Below, in pieces: positions 44,478 through 52,765 of a stretch of 64,000 bases of DNA. A program made the translations under genes and the position numbers. The stretch lies in contig DUEV01000004.1 in the NCBI GenBank assembly GCA_011170375.1, forward strand, positions 222,974-286,973. Direction: 5' to 3'. The notes under the pieces were generated by a model. It made no database searches. It saw nothing but the letters and a program-made list of their open reading frames with translations, and had not been told where the DNA came from. Positions within the stretch are counted from its first letter, which is position 1. Each line of letters starts with the position of its first letter. The stretch is from Dehalococcoidia bacterium (GTDB lineage: Bacteria > Chloroflexota > Dehalococcoidia > Dehalococcoidales > Fen-1064).

Positions 44478-45713
44478 CTACACCTCCACCCCCTCCACAG
44501 CCGCTCTGATTTCCTTATTGAACTTGGCCGGTATCCTGGGAAGACCAAGCCCTCTGCCAGCGAGTACTATCTTGTTGACTTCAATAGTACCAGCTGGATG
44601 CGTACTTCGTGATGACATCCAGCCCATGGCAGCACGTCCCTCGTATTTGCAGTACTTCGAACCCCGGTGCAGTTGCCCATAGAGTCCCATAGCATTGATA
44701 AGTTGTTTGGCTCTATCAGCAGAAACCGCCTTGGTATGCAAACCTCCGGCCTCCGGTGGTGGCGAGCCTAGCTTGTCCCTCTGGCTGAAGTGCCAGGCAG
44801 CAAACCAGCCCTGGAGCCAGGAGAGCTCCATCTCGATTGCCCGGTCTGCCAGCAAGTCACGGACAGCAGGGTCTTTGAGTAGAGGTTGACCATTCCGTTT
44901 TTCCTCACGGCAGAACTCAATAAGCTCTTCCAAACCCCGCCGAGCGCCAGCAGCGGCACCAGTAGTGCTTCGCTCAAACTCAAAGGTTACCATCGCGTGG
45001 TAGAACCCGCGGTTAAGCTCGCCGAGCAGACGGGTCTTTGGCACCTTGACGTTGTCAAAGAAGATGTCCACAGTGAAGATACCCATTGTTGCCAAGGCAC
45101 CGTAACTGATACCCGGGCTATGTGCATCGATCAGGAAAAGACTGATACCTCTGTGCTTGGGAATGACATCCTGCGTACGTGCTAGGGTATAGAGATAGTC
45201 CGCCGGACCGGGTGCAGTGATGAAGGTCTTTTGGCCATTAAGAATATAATGGTCATCCTCCTCAGTCGCTCGAAGAGAAACGTTTGCCTCGTCAGAGCCA
45301 GCATCTGGCTCAGTGAAGGCCTGGTACCATATCACCTCTCCCTTGGCAATACCGGGTAGGAACGTGCTCTTCTGCTCCTCGGTACCGAAGACATGCAGAG
45401 GGGGACCACAGACTCGTATACCCTGGCTCCCGGGCCAGGTCGCACCCCAGTATGAGGTTTCCTCTGCGACGACACCCTGCTCCATGTCGCTCAGGCCGAG
45501 GCCACCGCTCGCCTTGGACCAGCCCGGAGTTAGATAACCCTTCGCCCCTGCTTTCCGCTGCAGGTCCATCCAGAATTTGAACTGCTCCATAGTTGTCCCC
45601 GTACCACCAACACCGCGTGGTCGGTAGTCGGAGGGCAGGTTGCTAGAGAAAAACTCGTGAACCTCTTGCCTGAGCTTTTCCTGCTCCTCTGTGTAGTTAA
45701 AATCCATGTGCAT
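44478..45713 (-). CDS. Acyl-CoA dehydrogenase (first of a pair)
   Basis: 411 residues: MDFNYTEEQEKLRQEVHEFF start, FAD part AFTEPDAGSDEA, and C-terminal ALGLYGQ-type stretch (NAMGLYGQLHRGSKYCKYEG, RSTHPAGTIEVNKIVLAGRGL). The TEPDAGSD motif is more canonical than in its neighbour. It starts a two-gene unit with its own sigma-70-type promoter. Substrate unknown. ATG behind GAGGAGGAAT. Confidence 0.88.
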   Translation of the reverse strand: MHMDFNYTEEQEKLRQEVHEFFSSNLPSDYRPRGVGGTGTTMEQFKFWMDLQRKAGAKGYLTPGWSKASGGLGLSDMEQGVVAEETSYWGATWPGSQGIRVCGPPLHVFGTEEQKSTFLPGIAKGEVIWYQAFTEPDAGSDEANVSLRATEEDDHYILNGQKTFITAPGPADYLYTLARTQDVIPKHRGISLFLIDAHSPGISYGALATMGIFTVDIFFDNVKVPKTRLLGELNRGFYHAMVTFEFERSTTGAAAGARRGLEELIEFCREEKRNGQPLLKDPAVRDLLADRAIEMELSWLQGWFAAWHFSQRDKLGSPPPEAGGLHTKAVSADRAKQLINAMGLYGQLHRGSKYCKYEGRAAMGWMSSRSTHPAGTIEVNKIVLAGRGLGLPRIPAKFNKEIRAAVEGVEV

Positions 45714-46035
45714 TCCTCCTCGTTACCAAATGATTCGAAACACCAGGGACTAGGCTGCAGGAATTTTGACTTTCCTGCTCCTTTCTGAAGAAGGCTCCGC
45801 CTTGCATCATAGCAAAACCACTGACACAACGTCAACATTACACTTGCAAAGTTCATACTTTTGCCGTATAAATGTATAAATAGAGTATTCGTATCGAACA
45901 CCAGTTGTAGCATTGCTCTTCAGTCTATGCTCTTTACGAGTATAATTCCAGTCATGCTACTGTCTGGGTCTGCGATGTAATTTTGGCGGCATCTACTCCA
46001 CCAGATGAATCAATCATCTTGAGGACGGGGGAACA
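45714..46035. other. Divergent intergenic region (acyl-CoA dehydrogenase / thrC)
   Basis: No gene seen in 322 bases. It holds the minus-strand promoter at 45806-45835 and, toward thrC, a TATAAT at 45941 lacking a well-placed -35. No T-box or other riboswitch pattern was recognised before thrC. Confidence 0.5.
45806..45835 (-). promoter_or_regulatory. Sigma-70-type promoter of the acyl-CoA dehydrogenase pair
   Basis: Minus strand TTGACG (45835-45830), 18-base spacer, TATGAT (45811-45806), giving a leader of about 90 bases before the ATG at 45713. Confidence 0.65.
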
Positions 46036-47088
46036 ATGAAGTCAGGAGTATTGGCCAGATACAAAGAGTTGCTCCCGGTAACATCGAGCACACCACTATT
46101 TACTCTGGGAGAAGGAGATACTCCTCTGGTCAGGTGTCACCAGCTTGAGGAGGAGATTGGTTGTGGCGAGTTATACCTCAAGCTTGAAGGGTGCAATCCT
46201 ACCGGCTCTTTCAAGGACCGGGGTATGGTTGTTGCCGTAGCCAAGGCACTGGAAGCCAATAGCAAGGCAATAATCTGTGCCTCAACTGGCAACACCAGCG
46301 CCTCAGCGGCTGCCTATGCTGCCTATTGCAGGCTCGAGGCAGTCATTATCGTACCCGAGGGGCAAATAGCCCTCGGTAAGCTTGCCCAGGCCATCGTCTA
46401 TGGCGCCAGAATAATCACCATCGACGGGAATTTCGACCAGGCACTGCAGATAGTACGATGGTTAACTGACAAGCACCCGATAACCCTGGTCAATTCCCTG
46501 AATCCCAACCGCATCGAGGGACAAAAGACAGCCGCATTTGAGATTATCGACGTCCTCGGGGACGCTCCAGACTACCTCTTCATCCCGGTGGGTAATGCCG
46601 GTAACATCACCGCCTACTGGAAGGGTTTTGTCCAATATCACCAAATTGGTAAATCAACAAAGAAGCCAAAAATGATGGGATTCCAGGCCGAAGGAGCAGC
46701 ACCGATCGTCCGTGGTCACGTCATTGAAGAACCACACACTATTGCGACAGCAATACGCATCGGTAATCCGGCAAGCTGGCACCAGGCCACGGCTGCTCGC
46801 GACGAGTCCGGGGGCATTATTGATATGGTAAGTGACGAGGAGATTATGGTGGCCTACCACCTCATGTCAACCAAGGAGGGTATTTTCGGCGAACCAGCTT
46901 CGGCAGCTTCCCTGGCCGGGCTGAGAAAGCTCTCCCGAGAAGGAATGGACTTCTCACAGCAGCGTATAGTTTGCATCGTTACCGGCACCGGACTCAAGGA
47001 TACCGATGTTGCCCTGAAAGATGCCGGTTCTTTCACCCGGCTACCCGCCGACCTGGCCATCGTCGAACAATCACTGGGTCTAGCCTGA
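46036..47088 (+). CDS. thrC: Threonine synthase
   Basis: 350 residues, PLP fold type II. PLP lysine K60 in [13 protein letters not shown]; phosphate-binding [10 protein letters not shown]; substrate segment [15 protein letters not shown]. Converts O-phosphohomoserine to threonine. Short class without the N-terminal extension. Followed 41 bases on by folE, probably only by proximity. GAGGACGGGGG precedes the ATG. Confidence 0.93.
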   Translation: MKSGVLARYKELLPVTSSTPLFTLGEGDTPLVRCHQLEEEIGCGELYLKLEGCNPTGSFKDRGMVVAVAKALEANSKAIICASTGNTSASAAAYAAYCRLEAVIIVPEGQIALGKLAQAIVYGARIITIDGNFDQALQIVRWLTDKHPITLVNSLNPNRIEGQKTAAFEIIDVLGDAPDYLFIPVGNAGNITAYWKGFVQYHQIGKSTKKPKMMGFQAEGAAPIVRGHVIEEPHTIATAIRIGNPASWHQATAARDESGGIIDMVSDEEIMVAYHLMSTKEGIFGEPASAASLAGLRKLSREGMDFSQQRIVCIVTGTGLKDTDVALKDAGSFTRLPADLAIVEQSLGLA

Positions 47089-47129
47089 GCCCCAGGCATG
47101 GAAGGGTTGTGTGCTCAAGGAGGACAGAA

Positions 47130-47699
47130 TTGATTAACGAGGCAGAGATTAGAAAGGCAACGACCGCTATTATCAAGGCCATCGGTGAGGATCCCAAACG
47201 AGAAGGTCTGCTCGACACACCGAGACGTGTTGCCGAGATGTACGCTGAGCTCTTTTCCGGACTTACCATGGACCCTGCGGAAGAACTCAATGTCGGCTAC
47301 GAGTTGGGACACCGGGAAATGGTCATCGTCAAAGACATCCCATTTTATTCCATGTGCGAACACCACCTCCTGCCCTTTTATGGGGTGGTGCACATCGGCT
47401 ACATTCCTGATCTAACCGGGCGGGTTGTCGGCATCAGCAAACTAGCCAGGGTAGTGGAGATTGTCGCCAGACGACCCCAGATTCAGGAAAGAATGACAAC
47501 GCAGATAGCCGATGCCATTAGCGAGGGGATTGGGCCACAGGGTGTTGCCGTGGTCGTCCAAGCCGAACACATGTGCATGGTGATGCGGGGCGTCAATAAA
47601 CCGGGTAGCAACATTATCACCTCGGCTATCCGGGGTCTGTTCCGCCGCAGGGCAGCCAGCCGAGCGGAGTTCTTCTCATTGATACAGAACAATAAATAA
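47130..47699 (+). CDS. folE: GTP cyclohydrolase I
   Basis: 189 residues from a TTG six bases after AGGAGG (47118-47123); the longer open frame from 46971 overlaps thrC and lacks a ribosome site. Zinc site [10 protein letters not shown] and HMCMVMRGV, and the GTP-binding [11 protein letters not shown] stretch are intact. First step of folate synthesis (7,8-dihydroneopterin triphosphate). C-terminal RAEFFSLI is the usual end. Confidence 0.95.
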   Translation: MINEAEIRKATTAIIKAIGEDPKREGLLDTPRRVAEMYAELFSGLTMDPAEELNVGYELGHREMVIVKDIPFYSMCEHHLLPFYGVVHIGYIPDLTGRVVGISKLARVVEIVARRPQIQERMTTQIADAISEGIGPQGVAVVVQAEHMCMVMRGVNKPGSNIITSAIRGLFRRRAASRAEFFSLIQNNK

Positions 47700-47842
47700 T
47701 CGCATTCAATAGAGAACCGATACTGAAAAGTCACCTGCTCCCTCGACACGAAAACGCTTCAAGTTGACAAGGCAATGGTAAAACTTGAAAGCCTGGACTG
47801 GCTTACCCAGAGACAGACATAGGTTGTAAGAGGAGTGATAAA

Positions 47843-48331
47843 ATGCATACGCTGGTAGATATGCACTACCTCACCCGCAAAGAATTCGAGAGGAACCTTC
47901 AGGGTCTGACCGAGGAGGATGCCCGCAAGCGCGTCGAGCCGATGAACTGCATCAGCTGGATAATCGCCCACGTGGCATGTCAGTATCGTTCTTTCTTCGT
48001 AGACTGGCCTCAGGGTAAGGAGACCGACCCTAGATACCAGGTTTATGGGTACGGCAGCCCGGCTTCGCAGCCACCCTTGGAAGAAGCTATGACACTATGG
48101 CGCGACGCCTGTCAGGAAGCCGATGCGTGGCTGCAGTCCACCACCAGTGAGAGCCTGCAAAATAAGGGTACCTTTACTTCACCAGAGAACGAGAACTGGG
48201 GCACCCTCCTGGTCCGCAGTATTTTTCACACCTGGTGCCATTTGGGGGAAATCAGTTCCATCCGACAGATACTCGGACACAAACCGCCGCAGTTCGTCAA
48301 CATGCACGACTGGTCCTACAGCAGTACGTAA
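47843..48331 (+). CDS. DinB-like four-helix protein
   Basis: 162 residues, DinB/DUF664-like helical bundle: N-terminal MHYLTRKEFERNLQGLTEED with a later HVACQYR segment (His at the metal position) and a C-terminal HTWCHLGEISSIRQILGH stretch carrying two more His. The three-His arrangement suggests a metal-dependent thiol transferase-type fold. Function unknown. Stands alone. Confidence 0.8.
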   Translation: MHTLVDMHYLTRKEFERNLQGLTEEDARKRVEPMNCISWIIAHVACQYRSFFVDWPQGKETDPRYQVYGYGSPASQPPLEEAMTLWRDACQEADAWLQSTTSESLQNKGTFTSPENENWGTLLVRSIFHTWCHLGEISSIRQILGHKPPQFVNMHDWSYSST

Positions 48332-48398
48332 TATGACCAGTTGAGAGAGTTGGATGTATTATCTTAACCCTTGAGTGATGGTGGTTACTAATCTGATT

Positions 48399-48542
48399 CT
48401 AGTCTGAAGACGGAATAGCCTTGGGCTGTTGTAGCTCCACCGCCTGTCCACAGCAGGTAACTTCGCCCTCTCCGGCCTTAACGCAAAGTATCTCAGTGCC
48501 ACAGGTTGGACATCGATACCGTTTACCTAATTGACTTGCCAT
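48399..48542 (-). CDS. Desulforedoxin-like Cys4 miniprotein (copy 2)
   Basis: 47 residues starting MASQLGKRYRCPTCG, with cysteines in YRCPTCGTEIL and EVTCCGQ; an upstream ATG at 48623 gives an unlikely longer frame. The C-x2-C ... C-C pattern matches desulforedoxin and the N-terminal domain of desulfoferrodoxin, a rubredoxin-like iron site. Sister of the gene 34 bases upstream, with which it shares GKRY-C-x2-CG and the GxGE-x2-CCGQ end. A redox or zinc role is inferred. Confidence 0.8.
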   Translation of the reverse strand: MASQLGKRYRCPTCGTEILCVKAGEGEVTCCGQAVELQQPKAIPSSD

Positions 48543-48576
48543 CGTACAATTGTCTCCTTTACTCGCTCTACGGTAT

Positions 48577-48696
48577 CTACTTCTTCTGCTCCATAGGTTG
48601 TCCGCAACAATGGATTTCACCATTGCCCGCTTTGGTAACGATGAACTCGCTACCGCACTTGGTACACTGGTACCTCTTGCCTATCTGGTTAGCCAT
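48577..48696 (-). CDS. Desulforedoxin-like Cys4 miniprotein (copy 1)
   Basis: 39 residues (MANQIGKRYQCTKCGSEFIV, then GNGEIHCCGQPMEQKK) with the same four-cysteine pattern. It is behind AAGAGGGTAAT, nine bases before the ATG. Together with the next gene it forms a tandem pair of diverged copies on the minus strand. Desulforedoxins act as small one-iron electron carriers; no superoxide reductase gene is next to them here. Confidence 0.8.
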   Translation of the reverse strand: MANQIGKRYQCTKCGSEFIVTKAGNGEIHCCGQPMEQKK

Positions 48697-48770
48697 CTTA
48701 TATTACCCTCTTACCGAAGATTATTTCCCGTTACATTATAAGCCGAGCCTCATTTTAGAGTCAAGGGTAT

Positions 48771-49187
48771 CTACTCACCCATGATTTGCAGGACTGCCTG
48801 GCGGGACCGCGGTCGGTTATCAAAGTCCACCAGAATTATCTGCTGCCAGGCGCCCAGAGTCAATTTGCCATCGGTAAACGGCACCACCAGCGAAGGCCCC
48901 AGCACGGAGGCACGGACGTGGGAGTGCCCGTTACCATCACCCCAGCGACGGTCATGGTCATAGTGAACGTTGCGAGGCACAACCCGCTCCCATAAGCGTT
49001 TGAGATCAGTTAACAGACCAGACTCATACTCAATGGTAGTGACTCCGGCAGTGGAACCGGGAACAAACACGGTAACTGTCCCACTGTTGACACCGGACTC
49101 CGCGACCTGCCTCGCCACTTGAGGTGTTATGTCAACTATGTCACAATCTCCCCTGGTCTGGAAGTTGATACTACCGGTAACTATCAT
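48771..49187 (-). CDS. YjbQ family protein
   Basis: 138 residues from the ATG at 49187 (GGGGG five bases upstream); the ATG-type start at 49208 would add seven. Family features: QTRGDCDIVDITPQV at the start, VFVPGSTAGVTTIEYESGL, NGHSHVRASVLGPSLVVPF and the RSRQAVLQI end. YjbQ proteins can replace thiamin-phosphate synthase in some hosts, but the true role is open. Fourteen to thirty-five bases from the AICAR transformylase stop. Confidence 0.92.
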   Translation of the reverse strand: MIVTGSINFQTRGDCDIVDITPQVARQVAESGVNSGTVTVFVPGSTAGVTTIEYESGLLTDLKRLWERVVPRNVHYDHDRRWGDGNGHSHVRASVLGPSLVVPFTDGKLTLGAWQQIILVDFDNRPRSRQAVLQIMGE

Positions 49188-49221
49188 ATTGACCCCCTGC
49201 TTCGACACAAGCCAACCGTAA

Positions 49222-50394
49222 TCAATGGTGGAATAGTCTCGTTTTCGAAAAAATCATCACCATACCGTAATCATCACAGGCCTTGATGGTATCTTCGTCA
49301 CGCAGGGCACCACCAGGTTCAATTACGTACTTCACCCCGCTCTGGTGGGCACGGTCGATGCAGTCGCGAAATGGGAAGAAGGCATCCGAGCTCAGGGCTA
49401 CGCCAGTAAATCTACTTATCCAGTCCTTCTTCTCCTGAAGTGTAAGCCTGGTGGGGACTACCTCAAAGGCCGCCGCCCAGCTCTCTTCCTCGGATGGGGT
49501 AAGCTCATCCTGAAAGCAGAGGTCGGTGGCATTATCACGGTCTGGTCGAGCGATGCCCTTTCGCCAGCGTAAGTTAAGTATATCGGGATGCTGACGCAGG
49601 AACCAGCGGTCCGCCTTGCCCCCCGCCAATCGAGTACAGTGAATTCGGGACTGCTGACCTGCCCCCGACCCGATGACCTGACCATCATAGGCAAAGCAGA
49701 CAGAGTTCGACTGCGTATACTTCAGGGCAATGGTAGCCACTATCAGGTCCCTCCGGGCAGAATCCGGCAATTCCTTATTACGGGTCACGATATTCTTCAG
49801 TAAATCCTCATTGATTTGCAGGTCGTTTCGCCTCTGCTCGAACCAGACGCCGAAGACCTCCTTAACTTCCGTCTCCCGTGGTTCGTAGCCGGCATCAATT
49901 TCTACTATCGGGTATCTGCCCTGCTTCTTATCTTTGAGAATAGCCAGCGCCTCTGCCTCAAAGCCGGGAGCGATAAGGCCATCGGATACCTCGCGGTTTA
50001 TCAATCTGGCTGTGGGAACATCTACCGTATCACTCAAAGCTATCCAGTCGCCGTAAGATGACACCCGGTCGGCCCCCCTAGCGCGGGCATAGGCAGCCGC
50101 CAGCGCCGAAATCTCCATGTTTCCCACGAAGTACGCCTTCCTGAGCGTATCACTAAGAGGAATACCAACAGCCGCCCCGGCCGGACTAACATGTTTAAAA
50201 GACGCCGCTGCCGGTAAACCAAGCACCTGTTTTAGCTCTTTAACGAGCTGCCACGAATTGAAAGCATCGAACATGTTGATATACCCCGGCGTGCCATTTA
50301 GCACGCTGAAAGGTAACGCACCTTCGCTGTAGACCCTGGCCGGGACCTGATGGGGATTGCAGCCGTACCGTAGTGCCATCTCTTCCTGCGTCAT
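49222..50394 (-). CDS. Stand-alone AICAR transformylase (PurH C-terminal half)
   Basis: 390 residues covering only the formyltransferase part of PurH. Recognisable are the LRYGCNPHQ start, the SFKHVSPAGAAVG segment (catalytic Lys-His), GGKADRWFLRQHP and the IEPGGALRDEDTI end. The IMP-cyclohydrolase domain that normally precedes it is absent, with no room for it upstream: the start overlaps pyrK by four bases. A separate IMP cyclohydrolase must exist elsewhere. Placing a purine gene inside the pyr operon ties both pathways. Confidence 0.9.
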   Translation of the reverse strand: MTQEEMALRYGCNPHQVPARVYSEGALPFSVLNGTPGYINMFDAFNSWQLVKELKQVLGLPAAASFKHVSPAGAAVGIPLSDTLRKAYFVGNMEISALAAAYARARGADRVSSYGDWIALSDTVDVPTARLINREVSDGLIAPGFEAEALAILKDKKQGRYPIVEIDAGYEPRETEVKEVFGVWFEQRRNDLQINEDLLKNIVTRNKELPDSARRDLIVATIALKYTQSNSVCFAYDGQVIGSGAGQQSRIHCTRLAGGKADRWFLRQHPDILNLRWRKGIARPDRDNATDLCFQDELTPSEEESWAAAFEVVPTRLTLQEKKDWISRFTGVALSSDAFFPFRDCIDRAHQSGVKYVIEPGGALRDEDTIKACDDYGMVMIFSKTRLFHH

Positions 50395-51143
50395 ATCCTT
50401 ATCTCCTCCCAGATAATATCATTCAACTCGAATACCGGCCCGTCCTTGCAGACCTGTTTCAGACCATGTCCGGTCTTTATAGTACAGGAATAGCAGACCC
50501 CAAATCCACAACCCATCCTCATCTCCAGGGAAATCTGCACCGACCTCTCTTTCAACTCTGGCATGTTAGCCATGTTTTGTAACATTGGTAAAGGCCCGCA
50601 GGCAAAGACCTGGTCGGCTCCTTCCAGATACTGCGGTATCAATTCGGTTATCATTCCCCGATAGCCGACACTGCCATCCTCGGTAGAAGCGACTTCAGTA
50701 ACTCCGGCAGGCACAGGGTAGCGGTCTTTATTGGCCGTACCATAGAGCAGGGTTACCTGTTTTCCGTCTTTAACAGCCATGTCAGCAAGGTAATACAGCG
50801 GTGCAATACCAATACCACCAGCCACCAGTAACAGGTTTTGCGGCTCAGGGAGTACTGTGAAGCCGTTACCCAGAGGACCGAGAACATCAATTTCGTCGCC
50901 AGGCTGGCGTGCTGCCAGCCACTGCGTGCCCTTACCGATAACAGCATATAGCAAGGCAAGCCTGTCATCTCCTGTCTGGTGGATACTCAGGGGACGGCGT
51001 AATACAGTTTCTTCCCCACACCGCACCATGACAAACTGCCCTGGCCGGGCTTCCTGAGAAATGCTAGGGCACTCCAACCACATCAGATAAACGTGGGGTA
51101 ATACCTCACTATTAGAGATTATAGCTGCTATAACCTGCTTCAA
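50391..51143 (-). CDS. pyrK: Dihydroorotate dehydrogenase electron-transfer subunit
   Basis: 250 residues. FAD motif RPLSIHQ, NAD part LLVAGGIGIAPLYYLAD, and [2Fe-2S] cysteines in EMRMGCGFGVCYSCTIKTG plus a later VCKDGPVF. It links PyrD to NAD in the heterotetrameric type 1B enzyme. No pyrD is adjacent; the catalytic subunit must be elsewhere. It comes after a palindrome-rich insert of about 280 bases that separates it from pyrC. Confidence 0.92.
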   Translation of the reverse strand: MKQVIAAIISNSEVLPHVYLMWLECPSISQEARPGQFVMVRCGEETVLRRPLSIHQTGDDRLALLYAVIGKGTQWLAARQPGDEIDVLGPLGNGFTVLPEPQNLLLVAGGIGIAPLYYLADMAVKDGKQVTLLYGTANKDRYPVPAGVTEVASTEDGSVGYRGMITELIPQYLEGADQVFACGPLPMLQNMANMPELKERSVQISLEMRMGCGFGVCYSCTIKTGHGLKQVCKDGPVFELNDIIWEEIRI

Positions 51144-51248
51144 TTCCGTACCTTTCCATGATACTCTGAAATCAGTTGGACAACGACAGGCCCAAAGCTG
51201 ATGATTAAGATATTAGAGTGTGCACCACGATTTTTCAAATATTATTTC

Positions 51249-51371
51249 CCAAGGGGGACACCCCCTTGGTATCCCCCCGTTAAGAGGGGCGCAGCCCCTC
51301 TTTTCTTATTCTCCCCTTCCCCTCTGGGGAAAGGGATACAGGCCTGCCCGCCGCACAAGGCTTTGGCAGGC
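51249..51371. repeat. Cluster of short GC-rich palindromes inside the pyr operon
   Basis: Consecutive inverted repeats: CCAAGGGGG/CCCCCTTGG (51249-51269), AGAGGGGC/GCCCCTCT (51283-51301) followed by TTTTCTTATT, CCCCTTCCCC/GGGGAAAGGG type (51312-51335) and GCCTGCC/GGCAGGC (51342-51371). The composition differs from the neighbouring genes. It resembles the non-coding palindromic repeats scattered in some genomes. The second stem can act as a terminator on the plus strand. Confidence 0.7.
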
Positions 51372-51424
51372 GGGGGATGGGGGCTCCACTACTAAACAGA
51401 AACAATGTCTGAGATGCAGCCCCC

Positions 51425-52765
51425 CTACCACCTGCCCCTCAGATTATCCTGCGGTGTATTCAGGTCGAGCGAATCATCTTTATAGACCAGCTGGCCTCGT
51501 GAAATAGTCGCCATTACCTTGCCCTTTAAAGTCCGTCCGGCCAGCGGGGTATTCCTACCCTTTGAAATAAAGGCATCAGGGTCGACCACCCATTCTTTAG
51601 TGGGGTCGAATATCACCACATCTGCCACCGCCCCGAATTCCAGTACGCCCAGCTTACCGAACTTTTCACCCAGAATCGACGCCGGAACAGCAGTCAACCT
51701 GGCAATAAGCGTCTCTATAGACACCTTTTCAGCGTACACCAGGCCCATAAGGCTACCAAAGGCTGTTTCCAGTCCGCTGATACCGAAGGGCGCTTCCTCC
51801 ATGGGAAGTGATTTTTCGGCAACCGTATGCGGGGCGTGGTCGGTAGCGATAACGTCAATTGTGTCGTCATTCAGGGCTTCAATCAGGACCTCTACATCCT
51901 GCCTGGTCCTCAACGGCGGATTGACCTTGGCATTTGTACCATGATTAGCCACCTCCTCCTCGGTGAGGGTCAGGTGGTGGGGGGTAACCTCGGCAGTAAC
52001 AGTCACCCCTTTTTCTTTAGCACGACGAATCAACTCCACCGAGTCCCTGGTGGAGACATGAGCAACGTGAATTCGCCCCCCTGTCAGCCGGGCAAGCTCA
52101 AGGTCGCGGGCGACTATGCTTTCTTCGGCGGCGGGAGGTATCCCCCTAAGTCCCAATCGAGCCGACACAACGCCTTCATTCACAATACCGCCCTTGCTCA
52201 GAGACTTGTCTTCACAATGTTCGATGACCGGCAGGCCAAGCTTGCGACTTAACTCGAGGGCCTGGCGCATCAGGTCTGGATTGCTGACCGTGTCGCCGTC
52301 GTCACTGAAACCAACGACACCGGCCGAGGCCAGTTCCGCCATATCCACCAGCCCTTCACCCTTTCTGCCCCGGGTGATACATCCTACCGGCAGTACACGC
52401 ACCGCCACCCCCTCAGCCGCCTTTGCCAAGACGAACTCGACAGTCTCTCGGTTGTCCAGTGGCGGGAGGGTATTAGGCATACAGCAGACAGTGGTAAAAC
52501 CACCTCTGGCAGCCGCCTGTGAGCCGGTGGCAATAGTCTCCTTTTCTTCGAAGCCGGGTTCCCGGAGATGGCAGTGGAGGTCAATAAATCCCGGGGCGAT
52601 GACCAACCCTTGAGCAGAGATAACATCACAGTCCAACTGGGGTGGCATCATCCGGGTCTTACCCAGCCAGGCAATTACGCCGTCTTTAATAAACAGACTC
52701 CAGGACTCGTTAATGCCCTGGCCGGGGTCGAACAGCTGGCCGTCCCGGATAAGTAATGGTTTCAT
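51425..52765 (-). CDS. pyrC: Dihydroorotase
   Basis: 446 residues, amidohydrolase barrel. Metal ligands DLHCHLREPGFEEKE, the HCEDKSL segment, HVAHVSTRD, and ATDHAPHTVAEK. Class I type (longer) dihydroorotase. Third step of pyrimidine synthesis. Its start overlaps the pyrB end by four bases. Confidence 0.95.
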   Translation of the reverse strand: MKPLLIRDGQLFDPGQGINESWSLFIKDGVIAWLGKTRMMPPQLDCDVISAQGLVIAPGFIDLHCHLREPGFEEKETIATGSQAAARGGFTTVCCMPNTLPPLDNRETVEFVLAKAAEGVAVRVLPVGCITRGRKGEGLVDMAELASAGVVGFSDDGDTVSNPDLMRQALELSRKLGLPVIEHCEDKSLSKGGIVNEGVVSARLGLRGIPPAAEESIVARDLELARLTGGRIHVAHVSTRDSVELIRRAKEKGVTVTAEVTPHHLTLTEEEVANHGTNAKVNPPLRTRQDVEVLIEALNDDTIDVIATDHAPHTVAEKSLPMEEAPFGISGLETAFGSLMGLVYAEKVSIETLIARLTAVPASILGEKFGKLGVLEFGAVADVVIFDPTKEWVVDPDAFISKGRNTPLAGRTLKGKVMATISRGQLVYKDDSLDLNTPQDNLRGRW

